A DNA stretch of 23,995 nucleotides from Pelargonium cotyledonis (taxonomy: Eukaryota; Streptophyta; Magnoliopsida; Geraniales; Geraniaceae). The stretch spans positions 1-23,995 of the forward strand of contig JAYMTA010000811.1 in assembly GCA_036897625.1 (NCBI GenBank), in the 5' to 3' direction. Below, one piece after another: positions 1-9,850 of this stretch. Position 1 is the first letter of the stretch. Each line of letters begins with the position of its first letter. The translations under genes and the position numbers were made by a program. Under the pieces are notes generated by a model. That model saw nothing but the letters and a program-made list of their open reading frames with translations. It did no database searches and was not told the DNA's origin.

Positions 1-1800
1 TAAAAATAAAAATTTAATTATTTTAATTAAATTAAAGAATACATTAAACAACACCTCCTAATAGTAATAAAAACTAATTGAAGTGTTGTTTTCATGGGGA
101 AGGGAGGAAAAGGCCACCGTACCCTTTCTGATGATGATTGTATAAAAAGGCCAAGAGTCCTCAAAAAGTAAAAACTTCTTGTGTTGCACACAACAGGAAA
201 AAAAAAAACAAAGAAAAAGACATTTATTTATTTCTCTTAATATTTTCAATTTTTTTGTTATTTATTTATTACTTATTTATATAAATTTTATCTTTCATGC
301 AGATAGGAAAGGAAGCTTTTCCTTTTGGTTAATTCAGAATCACTGCACTCTCACTATCAACCTTTTTTTTTTTCTTACAGTCAAACAATTTTTTTAATTT
401 ATATATCAAATCAAGATACATGAAAATTGTGAATATAAACAGAGCTTGATTGGTGGATTTGAGAATGCTCCAACTCCAATAGGTGGATTCTATAGCATTG
501 CATGAATGTTTTCAACTCCTTTTATACTCTTGAAATTTTAACTTTATACACATTGCTTATAAACAACTATTCTTCTTGCATTGTGTTAAATTTTATATTA
601 TTTACTAATTTGACGACACGACTCAAACCATCGAACTCATGATAATTAGTCATCAACTTTTGATATTGTATGGATGATAAATAAATGACAAATTTTGGTT
701 TTATACTCTAGCAAGTATGATCACATGTAAACTTGTGAAAACTTGGCATTTGTCTAAGCAATAACATGATAGAACGAGGTCTAAATCATTTCCAGCTAAC
801 AACTTTAGATGAAACTCTATGTTAAAATGATGGTTCAAGAACAGTGCGGAAATAATAATTTTTTCTTCAACAATATTTCTTACAATAATCAAAACATAAG
901 TTGAAAAGTAAAGAAACCATGCATTAGACTATCACAACATCATACTCCAAATTCTACCTAAAAATGCAAATGAAAATATTTTAGAAATGAATAAAAGCGA
1001 TTAAAACAGCCTCAAACTGACCTAAAATGCAAAACTGCATATACACATCAAACAAAATCAAGTGATTTTGGTCGTCGACCCATAAAAGTTTCACTCTTAA
1101 CTCGTGAATATTAGCATCTGAGTTGAAAGCGTTCCATTATCTACAGTTTATTATATCAAGATAATTTGCCGACACGCATATCACGTTCTTGAAATTGCCT
1201 TAGAGAGAATAATTTCGAAATGTGCAATGAGATTTATCAAAAAAGTATACCAATATATAAGTCATTTAATGGGTCCAAATTTACACCATTGACTATGTTT
1301 TTGGGTTTAGACTTTCATAGAAATGCCTTGTGAGAGACATCAATGAATAGCAATAGTAATAACTGTCAAAACACAGAAACAGTGTTTACCAGGTTAATGT
1401 TGGAATAAATTGTAGCAACAAAAAACAATTTTAATTCAAAATTAAATACTACAACATAAATTAATTAAAACTTTTTTTAAAAATTTATTTATACCGGAAA
1501 TTGTTCTATGTGTTATCAAATCAAACACAGCAATTGCATTGTTTTGTCTAATACGTAAGCATTTATATAGAGACAAACAGAGACACTCACAAAGATTTTT
1601 TTATTTTATTTTTTATTTTTTGAAGTCTCAGAATTGAAAATTTACAGCTTTCAATTTCACAAACCATCGCACTCAAAACCCATATTCTGATGAATTCTGA
1701 ACACTGAAACAAAAGAAAAGTAAGGTCTCATTAAATGCTATCAATTCAATAGTTTTTTGTTAGTACTTTTTTGTTGAATAAATATAAAATTGTAATTGAA
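1..1800. other. AT-rich intergenic DNA, no gene seen
   Basis: I see no coding exon, RNA gene or clear element here. Open frames are short, low-complexity (runs of F, I, K, N) and match nothing I know. Poly-A and poly-T runs are common (for example near 194-210 and 363-375). Old decayed repeats may be present, but I cannot define any ends. Confidence 0.6.
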
Positions 1801-1806
1801 CATTTA

Positions 1807-2310
1807 GTGTTTGTTTGGTTCCCATTAGCACATTTGTGGAGACCTTCTGTCACAGTTGTTTGGCCAAATAGCTTATTAGATAAAATTGGCTCGTGTGGAT
1901 AGAGCTAACGAATTAAACCCGAACTGAAGGTGCTTTAAGCGTGATCCATTTTTTTGTTTACACAAAGTTGACCCATGTAAGATAGCTAGGTTGAGCAATT
2001 TTTGAGTCGGGTCAAGACGGGAACCCTACGTGACTTTATGCGTAAAACTAAATATGTGATCATAAATTTGCACTACTTAAAGACGACAATTTGAATTTTG
2101 GATTGAAAAAGAGTGACCTGAATCCAAAATGGAAGTTGTCCAAATCAGACTGGATTGGATAAATATGAATTGTTAGTGTAAAATGAGCGGGTTGATTTAA
2201 TCCTATATGCATTTTTTTTGCAACGATATCTAAAAAATATACCAATAATTTTACTTGTTTTCGGCTATCTCTACGGAACTTCGATTTTTTTATACTAACC
2301 AAACAGACCC
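1807..2310. mobile_element. PIF/Harbinger-like non-autonomous element (MITE), about 504 bp
   Basis: The left end reads GTGTTTGTTTGGTT. The reverse complement of the right end reads GGGTCTGTTTGGTT, so the ends form imperfect terminal inverted repeats of about 14 bp. A TTA triplet directly flanks both sides (1804-1806 and 2311-2313), the target duplication typical of PIF/Harbinger elements. There is no transposase; the only open frame inside (80 codons) is low-complexity. A second, decayed TA-type element may be nested at about 1902-2178. The superfamily is inferred from the duplication and from the common GTTTGG-type terminus. Confidence 0.55.
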
Positions 2311-2365
2311 TTAATTTAGTGTAATTATTAAATTTGTATAACTGAGTAGTGTGATATATTTAGTA

Positions 2366-2590
2366 CTCCCTCCGTCTTAAAATGAGTGTCTTATTTTAAT
2401 TGCATTTTTGTCCCAAAATGAGTGTCTTATTTTCTTTTATTATAAGTTAGTTATGCATGAATTGTCAATAATACCCTTTTAAAAAACTAGTTAGAATCTC
2501 TCACCACATGATCATAAGAATATAATAGTAAATATATCACAATAACTAATTTTTTTTCAATTTTTCTCAAAATAAAAATGACGAATGAAG
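2366..2590. mobile_element. Stowaway-like MITE (Tc1/mariner type), about 225 bp
   Basis: The left end begins CTCCCTCCGTCTTAAAATGA right after TA, the hallmark terminus of plant Stowaway elements. The right end, ATGACGAATGAAG followed by TA, is a decayed reverse complement of that terminus. TA flanks both sides (2364-2365 and 2591-2592). A second internal copy of the AAAATGAGTGTCTTATTTT motif follows at about 2416. The interior is AT-rich and non-coding. Confidence 0.75.
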
Positions 2591-2592
2591 TA

Positions 2593-3152
2593 ATTAAAAT
2601 GTGAAATTAAGTTGACGAAGGATATTATATTTTAAAATATCAATCAGTCAAATTTGAATTTGACCACTTTTTATTAAATTTTTTCGAATTGATTAATCAA
2701 CTCATGAATTTAAAGTTGGTCAAATCTAGCAATTCCATCTAATATTTACAAATTCGAATAATATTGATTTATTTTAACATTGACACTACTATTAATTTAA
2801 GTGTGTCCAAAGGTTTTACAAATGTATTTATGTTTAATTTTTTTGGTAAATGATATTATCTCCAATTTTTTTGTTCATCGACTTAAATTAGGTGAACAGT
2901 TTTAAATCAAATTCGAATTGGTAACCAAAGAAACGGTTAAAATTTAGATTTTTAAAAGTAAAGTGGATACAATCTCATCTACAGGTTGACTAATTTGGAC
3001 AACATGGTAACTTCTTAATCAATTTTCATGTAAAATTAACATAAACAACCGTCAACCCATAACCCAAATTAACATAACTTGCGTGTTGATTCAGATCATG
3101 CATGCTAAACTCGGACCCCTGAAAACCTCCATCTATCCCATGACTGAAACTA
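2593..3152. other. AT-rich intergenic DNA, no gene seen
   Basis: This stretch lies between the Stowaway-like element and the next TA-flanked element. It has no supportable gene. It includes AT-rich sequence with several ATTTGAATTTGACC-like fragments of unknown origin. Confidence 0.5.
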
Positions 3153-3409
3153 AAGGTGACAATTCAACTCGACGAGGCCCTGAGTTTGTCCTGTTGCAAT
3201 CTTCAAGTCGGTCAGATGAACATAATTGTGTCACAATTTTCTCGGAACACCCAATCCGAACCCAAACTCCACAATTTTTAGGGTTGACCTTAAAGTCCAA
3301 ATTGCCGACTCTACCTGGAACAAGCAACCCACCTCTCTACAAGGATCAATTTCAACCCAAATCCCGTAAAGTCGAACCAAATCCAACCCGAAACTCGAAT
3401 TGCCACCCA
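3153..3409. mobile_element. TA-flanked MITE of the GAGCTGACAATTT family, about 257 bp, diverged
   Basis: The left end, AAGGTGACAATTCAACTCGA, follows TA (3151-3152). The right end, CTCGAATTGCCACCCA, is an imperfect inverted copy, followed by CA where TA is expected. The left end resembles the cleaner copy at 17008 (GAGCTGACAATTTGGACTCG). The interior carries the AACCC/GGGTTG-rich blocks seen in the other copies. A 131-codon + strand open frame crosses it but looks accidental: it is repeat-derived, and overlapping open frames of similar size lie on the other strand. Confidence 0.5.
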
Positions 3410-3548
3410 CACTTTCTCGCCACAACTATCAATTTCTTGAGAGGAAAAATGGGCAATAAATGGAGAAGGTGGATATGAACCCCACAAAGCCACATAAGAG
3501 AGGGTGAGGCAGAGAGTGAGCCATACCCAGACATGATGGTTAAGCTTT

Positions 3549-3563
3549 CCACACACACACACA
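3549..3563. repeat. (CA)n microsatellite
   Basis: A short run of about seven CA units lies just upstream of the pyrimidine-rich leader of the EPFL gene. A (CT)n run follows at 3725-3740 and probably belongs to the 5' UTR. Confidence 0.8.
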
Positions 3564-3600
3564 GCTACTGACTCTGATAGCTCTGCTCTGCACCTAAATT

Positions 3601-3981
3601 ATGATTCAAAAGGCTCCAATTGCTTCACATTTTGGATTCTCCCATTCTCTGTCTTGTTCCCATCACACCCTCCATTTATTACCCATCCTCTGCTCCACAA
3701 ACCCATTAACCATTTAACCCTAACCTCTCTCTCTCTCTCCTCTAATTGCTTCCAGTTCTAGCAGTAGCTGCTAGAGGTTTGGAAGCTTCAATTTCAGTTC
3801 TCTCTCTCAGAAACCAAACTGGGTTTCCTTAAAAACTTTGTTTTCTTTTGTTTTTGGTCTCTTACATCTCTTCCCATTGCCTTAATTGGCTTCTTTTTCT
3901 CTGTTTTGGAAGTACCCTTTTTTTTTTTTCTGGTTTGGTCATGGTGACCTGAAATGAAATGCTCCTTCTATTTCCTCAGCC
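3601..3981 (+). promoter_or_regulatory. Probable 5' leader of the EPFL gene with upstream AUGs
   Basis: The sequence turns pyrimidine-rich ((CT)n at 3725-3740, many TCTCT and TTTC runs), as plant 5' UTRs often do. It holds three upstream AUGs. The one at 3601 opens a 38-codon frame ending at 3717. The one at 3941 encodes only M-V-T and stops at 3952. The one at 3954 is out of frame with the main start at 3982 and, after splicing, would read through it for 63 codons, ending in exon 2. The transcription start is not visible, so which of these are in the mRNA is unknown. Confidence 0.45.
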
Positions 3982-5100
3982 ATGTCTTCTTCTTTGTCAC
4001 TTCACTCCTCATTTCTTCTCTGGCTTGCAACCCTAGCAAATCTTCTGTTTTTGGCTTCTTGCTTCACGTTCAGCTTTGGCTTAACAAATACTCATCATCA
4101 TCAAGCACAGTCTCCTCCAGGGTTTTCAAGGGTAAGCTTGCTCTGAATTTTGCTCTGTTTTAGTGCTTTGTCTTTGTTTTTGCTCTCATTGTTTTATTTC
4201 TACATAGTTTGGTACACTTTGCATTGTCATTTTGTTAAATATTTAGTTCTTAATTAGGGGTTTTTAGTTTTTATATACCCCATAAAATTGTCTTATATCA
4301 TAATTACCAGCCAAAACATAACTTGGGGCTATTTTTTTATGTATATGAAAATAGCATAAGGAGTACCATACAAAATAATCCTTGTTTTATTTTTTATCTT
4401 GATCTGTTTTTGCCTTGTTTTATGATAAAATAGTTTGGTGCTCTTTGTACTGTCAAATTAAAATGTTGTAATTTTAGGAAGATGTTGTGGTACATTAAGT
4501 GTAAGAAAAAAAAGAGACAATGAAATGGAATCTCATTTGATGTTTTTTAAAGCATGATTTCTGAAGATTTGTTCATGAAATAAACAAAAAAGTTTATGAC
4601 CATTTTTGGGGTTGATAGGACTTTAAAGAACATTATTTAGGACTAAATAAAAAAAGAGTCTTGGGTACCATACAAAAGAATGATAAGTCTTGTGGTTAAA
4701 GAACCTTAAAAACATCATATTTAAAGACTAAAATGAAAACAAAAGGTTAAGAAACCAAGAGTGTACCTAGCTATATAACCAGTGTTCTATTATTGCTCTG
4801 TTTTTACTCTGTTTTGATCTTCTTCTTTTTGGTGTGTAGGGTCTGTTGTTTGAGGAAAAGACCAGATTGGGCTCAACACCACCAAGTTGTCACAACAAGT
4901 GCAATAGGTGCCATCCATGCATGGCAGTTCAAGTCCCATCTATTCCCAGTCATGACCAGATCCGACCCGAATCCACCACCAAAATGGAGCTACTTGATCC
5001 ATTATTATCATCGCAATCTTCTTCTAGTAGTAACAGGTACTCCAATTACAAGCCATTGGGTTGGAAGTGCAGATGTGGAGACCATATCTTCAACCCCTAG
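3982..5100 (+). CDS. EPIDERMAL PATTERNING FACTOR-like secreted peptide (EPFL1/2/3 type)
   Basis: This is a small secreted cysteine-rich peptide precursor. Family members are apoplastic ligands for ERECTA-family receptor kinases (with TMM in some tissues) and shape stomatal spacing, meristems, leaf margins and ovules. Exons are 3982-4131 and 4840-5100, joined in phase 0 across a 708-bp GT-AG intron, giving 136 residues. Residues about 9-33 are a hydrophobic signal peptide. The mature domain follows EEKTRLGSTPP with cysteines 67, 71, 74 and 77, then AVQVP, a serine-rich variable loop (about 84-116), and NYKPLGWKCRCG with cysteines 127 and 129, ending FNP. Six cysteines fit EPFL members rather than the eight-cysteine EPF1/EPF2 type. 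The ATG at 3954 is rejected because its frame stops four codons into exon 2, whereas 3982 gives a proper signal peptide and reads in frame into the domain. I favour the EPFL1 clade from memory, without an alignment. Confidence 0.9.
4132..4839 (+). other. Intron of the EPFL gene
   Basis: The donor is GTAAGC and the acceptor TGTGTAG. The intron separates the signal-peptide exon from the exon carrying the whole cysteine-rich domain. It is AT-rich, and I see no element or RNA gene in it. Confidence 0.85.
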
Positions 5101-5184
5101 TATTCGGGTTTTGGATCCGGTTTGGGTTAAGTTGGGTTTTGAGTTTCTGGCCGAGTTTTGGATTTTACTAGTCGGACGAAGGCA

Positions 5185-5434
5185 GAGCTGACATTTCGGG
5201 TTTTGAATTCGATTCACGATGGCAGGAAAGGACTAACCCGTCCCGAAAGGTTTTGAATTTTACTCGTGAAATGAGAGTAGTGCTGATAAATTTGGGTTTT
5301 AGATTGGATTCAGGAATGGTTGGAAAACCCTAACCTGACTCGAACGAGTGTGATCTTGATTATACAACCAAAGAATCCGCTAAAATGCAGTTTGGGTTTT
5401 GGTTTTTGAAAGTTCAGGTCCAAATTGTAAGCCC
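5185..5434. mobile_element. TA-flanked MITE of the GAGCTGACAATTT family, about 250 bp, in the EPFL 3' flank
   Basis: The left end is AGAGCTGACATTTCGGG (5184 on). The right end is CCAAATTGTAAGCCCTA, which differs at two of 17 positions from the perfect right end of the copy at 17008. TA follows the right end (5435-5436); the left flank is CA. It starts about 85 bp after the stop codon and so probably lies inside the 3' UTR. The interior has the GGGTTTTGGATT/AACCC blocks typical of this family. Confidence 0.6.
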
Positions 5435-5436
5435 TA

Positions 5437-6590
5437 GCTGTGTGATCTAGGTTAGATTTTGATAAATTTTCATGAAATTTAGGGTTTTTTGTTTGTTGTT
5501 GAGAGGACTCATTAGACCAAAAAAAAAAAACAAGACATTATTGTTATTGTTGTTGTGAAGCATTTATTGTGTATAGAGAAGGTTTGGATTTATTTATGTA
5601 CTTTGTACAGAAATATTGTAAGAGACTCTCTCTAGTAGTAGTAGTAGTACTGGTTTTATTGCTATTTTGTGGATTTGATTTTTGTGTGTTGTGATATGTT
5701 TGATTTGACTTATTGGTGGTACATTCTCTTATCTTCGTGGGAATTTTCAATTTTGTCTCCAAATCCAATTGCTTCTTTGTCTTCAATCTTTTAAATATTC
5801 AAAAATTGAAAAATAAAAAACAGAAACTATTACTTTCACTTCAAGAATTAACATATTTGTTTGTGTATATATCTTCATTACATTAAAGTTAAACATCTTA
5901 TAAGATCATATGTAGTGACTAATATTAGTTGTCTCGTAAATTCTATACTAGTTCGTTCCGGTCATTTAAACAAGGCCTAAGATGATTTGGACGCCGCAAT
6001 TCAATAATTGGCTGAGATTGGTTTTTTTTTTTTCACTAGTCTCCTTCTCATTCCTGCTTTTGTCTCGATTAAAAATTTGCATTAAACGTTTTTGATCGAT
6101 TTTTCTATGTAGAGATTAAGTTCTCTTTGAATCTCCTTATACACTAGACCATTAATTTATTATTGCCCTTTCAAATCTCATATGTTATTTTATGGCATCG
6201 TTTCTTGATTCATTTTGCATTGATCGAGCAAGTTTCAACTTGACTTGTGATCATCGACTTTTAGGTTAGAAAACATTTTCTCATGAGTTAATAACAATTT
6301 GATTCTATAAGAAAATTGAGACAAAAAATTTAAATATTACTTTACGAAATAATACTTTGTTTGTCGCAAAGTGAATGTTTTTAAAACAAACCTCTCTAAA
6401 ATTGAATTTCGATTAATTTTTATCAATCAAAACGCTACAAATCCGAATGGCCGCCTCCGAGAGATCTAATAAAATTGAAAATTAGGACACAATGTGGAAA
6501 AACGACATCGTTTTCTAACTGTCGTTAAAACGTTGATAAAAAAATCATTAACAGTCCCAACTGCCACAGGAATCAATACCCGCCACATTT
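5437..6590. other. Intergenic DNA between the EPFL and HAD genes
   Basis: The left part (to about 5800) is probably 3' UTR or terminator of the EPFL gene and includes a (TAG)5 run at about 5634-5648. The rest is AT-rich with no supportable gene. The near-palindrome AAAACGACATCGTTTT lies at 6498-6513, about 170 bp before the HAD start codon. Sequence from about 6590 is CA/CT-rich and reads as the 5' UTR of the HAD gene. Confidence 0.5.
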
Positions 6591-6681
6591 CTACTCCTTC
6601 ACTCACTCACACACCAAAACCACCAAATCACCAGCAACAACACACAAAGCTCTGCTCAAGATAAAGCTCTCAGCTCCATCA

Positions 6682-9316
6682 ATGGCTTGCTGCTCCATGC
6701 TCTCTCATCGCCTTTACTCCTCCCCAAATCTCTCTCCGTCTCTTTTCTCTCCAAACCCCATTTCTCAGCTCCGCTTCCGAACCCGAAAACAACCCACCAT
6801 CGCCAAGTCGTTTTCGGTTCGAGCATCGTCGTCGTTGCAAGCTCTGATCTTCGATTGCGATGGAGTGATTCTCGAGTCCGAGCACTTGCACCGGCAGGCT
6901 TACAATGACGCGTTCGCTCACTTCAATGTTCGTTGCCCTGGTTCTTCTTCTGGGATTCTGAATTGGGGCTCCGAGTTCTACGATCAGCTGCAGAACCAGA
7001 TTGGCGGGGGCAAGCCCAAGATGCGATGGTTCTGATCTTTACTTCATTTGGGTTTGTTTTGGTTTTTTAGGGTTTGGGTCGTTTGTTGTTTTGATTTGAT
7101 TTGGGTTTAGGTATTTTAAGGAGAATGGGTGGCCGAGTTCGAGTGTGTTCGAGGCGGCGCCGGAGAGTGATGAGGACCGAGCCAAGTTGATCGACACTCT
7201 CCAGGTATTGGGTTTTGGTTAGTTCGTTAATAATTTTGATGAGTTCTGCAAATCTGTTTGGTTGAGAAGAAAATGCGGGAAAAAAATTGATTGTTTATGG
7301 TTTTTCTTAAGTCAAGAAAAATGAGAGTTGGGGAAATGTAGAAATAGAACTTACATAGTTTGGATTGGATTAATGTGGTACATGAAACTGTTAAAAAAAT
7401 TCGATACAGAACTTTCAATTTGTGCTCGTTTCGATACATGAATTTTGAATTTGTATCAAATTTAGATCACTAACTTTGTCATGAATTGTTAGTTCAATAC
7501 ATCAGTTGATGTATTTAAATTGTAAGTTCACGGACTAAGTTTTATTAGTGTTGAGTAGCAAATTCGGTTTTGGGCCAAAGTTCTTGTTCCATTGATCCTT
7601 TTGGATTTAGACAGTTGCTTATTTGTATTTAAAACGTACTTATTTCTAGCATTGAAGTCTATGTGAGTGCATTTTAAAATTGTATCTTGTGCTTGATATT
7701 GATATGGATGTCTGGTTTTCGTAGGATTGGAAAACAGAAAGGTACAAAGAAATAATCAAATCTGGAACTGTAAGCAGATACTTTTATGTTTCTTCTGTGT
7801 TTTCTATTACTTGCTTATTTTTTTGTGTGATCAAAATTGCAAATAAGTAATTTGTAATAGCATCATCTCATGTTGTGCTAATTAGGTGGAACCTAGACCT
7901 GGAGTTTTGAGACTCATGGACGAGGCCAGGGCCGCTGTAAGATTAATTTTGTTTCATACATATTAGACTATTTATCAACGCATACATGTCTAATTGTGAT
8001 ATGGTTAGTGAAATTTTTTTATCGGTGGTGATAGTTTTTGGTCATTATGTATTTTGTACTTTGCAGGGTAAAAAAGTAGCTGTTTGTTCCGCAGCAACCA
8101 AAAGTTCAGTTATTCTATGTCTTGAAAATCTAATAGGACTCGTAGGTTCTCTCTCTATTTGGAGCCCAGTGCTTATGTTTAGTTTTGTGCTTCCTCGGCA
8201 TTGCCTGATTCATTGCATTTTCCTTGTTTTAGGATCGGTTTCAGAGTCTTGATTGCTTCCTTGCAGGTAAGTGCATGATACTATCTAAGTATTTCAACAT
8301 TTCCTACTAAATTTCTTGAATTTATTGATGTGTCGGGGTGTGAGTAAGTTGTAGCATATGTGAACTTGAGAAATAGTTGTTCCGGTAGCCTTTGATGCTT
8401 GAATATCTTTCTACTTTCAGGTGACGATGTGAAGGAAAAGAAGCCTGATCCATCAATTTATCAAACAGCTTCCAAGGTAATTGATATAGTATGTAACTTA
8501 AAGTTATGGATGTGAGTATGCGCGCTACTTGGTTTTCAATATTTAGGATTGGATATGTTGAAAATCTTGCAGAGGCTAGGTATTTCGGAGACTGATTGTT
8601 TGGTGGTGGAGGATAGTGTCATTGGTTTACAGGTAAGAGTTCATTTTTTATTTCACCTATAATTAGAGTTGGTAAAGGGAATACCACGGGCCATCACTGA
8701 TCCGGCCTATGATACCGGATTCTGGCCGACAAATTATTGGGACCGATAAACATGTGGTCCGGCCTGTTTAGGCATGAGTAGACTGAGTCTGTTCTTGGCC
8801 CGGCCGGCATTTGGGGGTCCCCGAGTTGCCAAGTCTAGTGCCAAGGCTCACATTGTTGTTAGGTTGTTTAACATGAAATGTTAAATGTGAATTCCTTAAA
8901 GAAGGATTGGAAATTCAAACCGAACTAAGTTTACTAATGCAGGCTGCAACAAAAGCGGGAATGGCATGCATAGTTACCTACACTCCTTCAACTGCTGACC
9001 AAGTAAGTTCCTCATTATTTCAAATGAATGAACTAAAAGAAATTCTATAATACAACGCGTACTTGCTCGCAATTGATAACGAGGGAGTTACATCGTGAGA
9101 CTGATAAGTTATTCTTCGCGTAATGTAGGATTTTGGGGATGCAATAGCAATATATCCCGACTTGAGTAATGTAAGGTATGGTAATCATTTATATAGCGAC
9201 AATACATACTATACCGTTTTAGCTTGACGCTCACATGTCATAACCATTGTTTACTCCACCTATGAAGATTGAAAGATTTGGAATTGGTGCTTCAAAACGC
9301 CGTCGCTGCCAAGTAG
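6682..9316 (+). CDS. Chloroplast CbbY-like HAD-superfamily phosphatase (At4g39970 type)
   Basis: Eleven exons join without frame breaks: 6682-7028, 7111-7204, 7725-7769, 7886-7936, 8067-8141, 8233-8266, 8421-8476, 8573-8632, 8943-9002, 9129-9175 and 9268-9316 (918 nt, 305 residues plus stop). Residues 1 to about 48 are rich in Ser, Pro and Arg with almost no acidic residues, fitting a chloroplast transit peptide. The HAD motifs are intact: motif I FDCDGV with nucleophile D58 and acid D60, motif II CSAAT around S187, motif III lysine near K223 in KKPDP, and motif IV VVEDS with E247 and D248. An alpha-helical cap lies between motifs I and II. CbbY-type enzymes remove phosphate from sugar phosphates; the best-studied relative destroys xylulose-1,5-bisphosphate, a Rubisco inhibitor. 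The exact substrate here is not shown by sequence. The sequence closely matches my memory of At4g39970. It converges on the DnaJ gene. Confidence 0.95.
8666..8835. mobile_element. TA-flanked MITE, about 170 bp, in HAD intron 8
   Basis: The left end is GAGTTGGTAAAGGG after TA (8664-8665). The right end, GAGTTGCCAAGTC, is followed by TA (8836-8837). The ends are inverted copies with two mismatches in ten. The interior is GC-rich with GGCC/CCGGCC blocks, unlike the surrounding intron. The GAGTTGGTAA terminus resembles GAGCTGACAA of the other copies and is probably a related subfamily. The donor and acceptor of the host intron are intact, so splicing should be unaffected. Confidence 0.6.
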
Positions 9317-9524
9317 ATATTGTTAGCGGTTTTCGTTAAATTGGTAAAAATGCTTCTGTAAGTTCTTCTGAAAGCTTTGGCTGATTGAAATTGCAAATTT
9401 TTGTGTTCATTAGCTGCACCTGTAAATGTATTCTTCAGTGTACATTTGGAGAAAATTGTGTTCACAATTTTTGTGTGTGCATGTTTTGATAGATATTGAT
9501 ATCAATACAACACAAAAGTTCATT

Positions 9525-9850
9525 GATGTTCAATCATAAAATTTCTGGTGAAACTTATCATGTTGTTTTTTAGATTATACTCATTGTTCATGATCATGAA
9601 TTGTAAACACAAAAGTTGCTTTATACAGGTATGAGAATACTGAGGTTTTAATAAATGAATGTACCGGTTCAACAGGTTTTGTTGCGACGGTTCAGTTCTC
9701 TTATAAAACTAGGCCGGTTCATAGATGTTCAATCATAAATCTCTCGTGTTATTTATAAATTATGCTCATTGGTCATGAATTGCATATGCAAAAGTTGTTT
9801 TCCACAACTATGTCAATAGTGAGGTTTTAAACAATTGAACTTGGTGGCAC
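9525..9850. repeat. Diverged tandem duplication downstream of the HAD gene (two units, about 190 bp apart)
   Basis: Unit A starts at GATGTTCAATCATAAA (9525) and unit B at the same 16-mer (9724). Both continue with matching blocks in the same order: a TTATACTCATTG/TTATGCTCATTG block, CATGAATTG, CAAAAGTTG and GAGGTTTTAA (9642 and 9821). The spacing falls from 199 to 179 bp along the unit, so small deletions have built up. Unit A overlaps the probable HAD 3' UTR or end region. Confidence 0.7.

Noticed and set aside
3083..3478. 131-codon + strand open frame as a gene
   Set aside because: It mostly overlaps a TA-flanked element and has overlapping frames of similar size on the other strand. The product has no recognisable domain.
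3954..4163. 69-codon open frame as the EPFL coding start
   Set aside because: Splicing at 4131/4840 puts it out of frame with the cysteine-rich domain, where it stops after four more codons. The ATG at 3982 gives a signal peptide and the right phase.
4793..5191. 132-codon + strand frame over EPFL exon 2
   Set aside because: It is a different frame of the same exon. It destroys the six-cysteine EPFL domain and starts inside the intron.
7986..8252. 88-codon frame inside the HAD gene
   Set aside because: It reads through introns on both sides of exon 5. Only the exon 5 part is real, as part of the spliced HAD protein.
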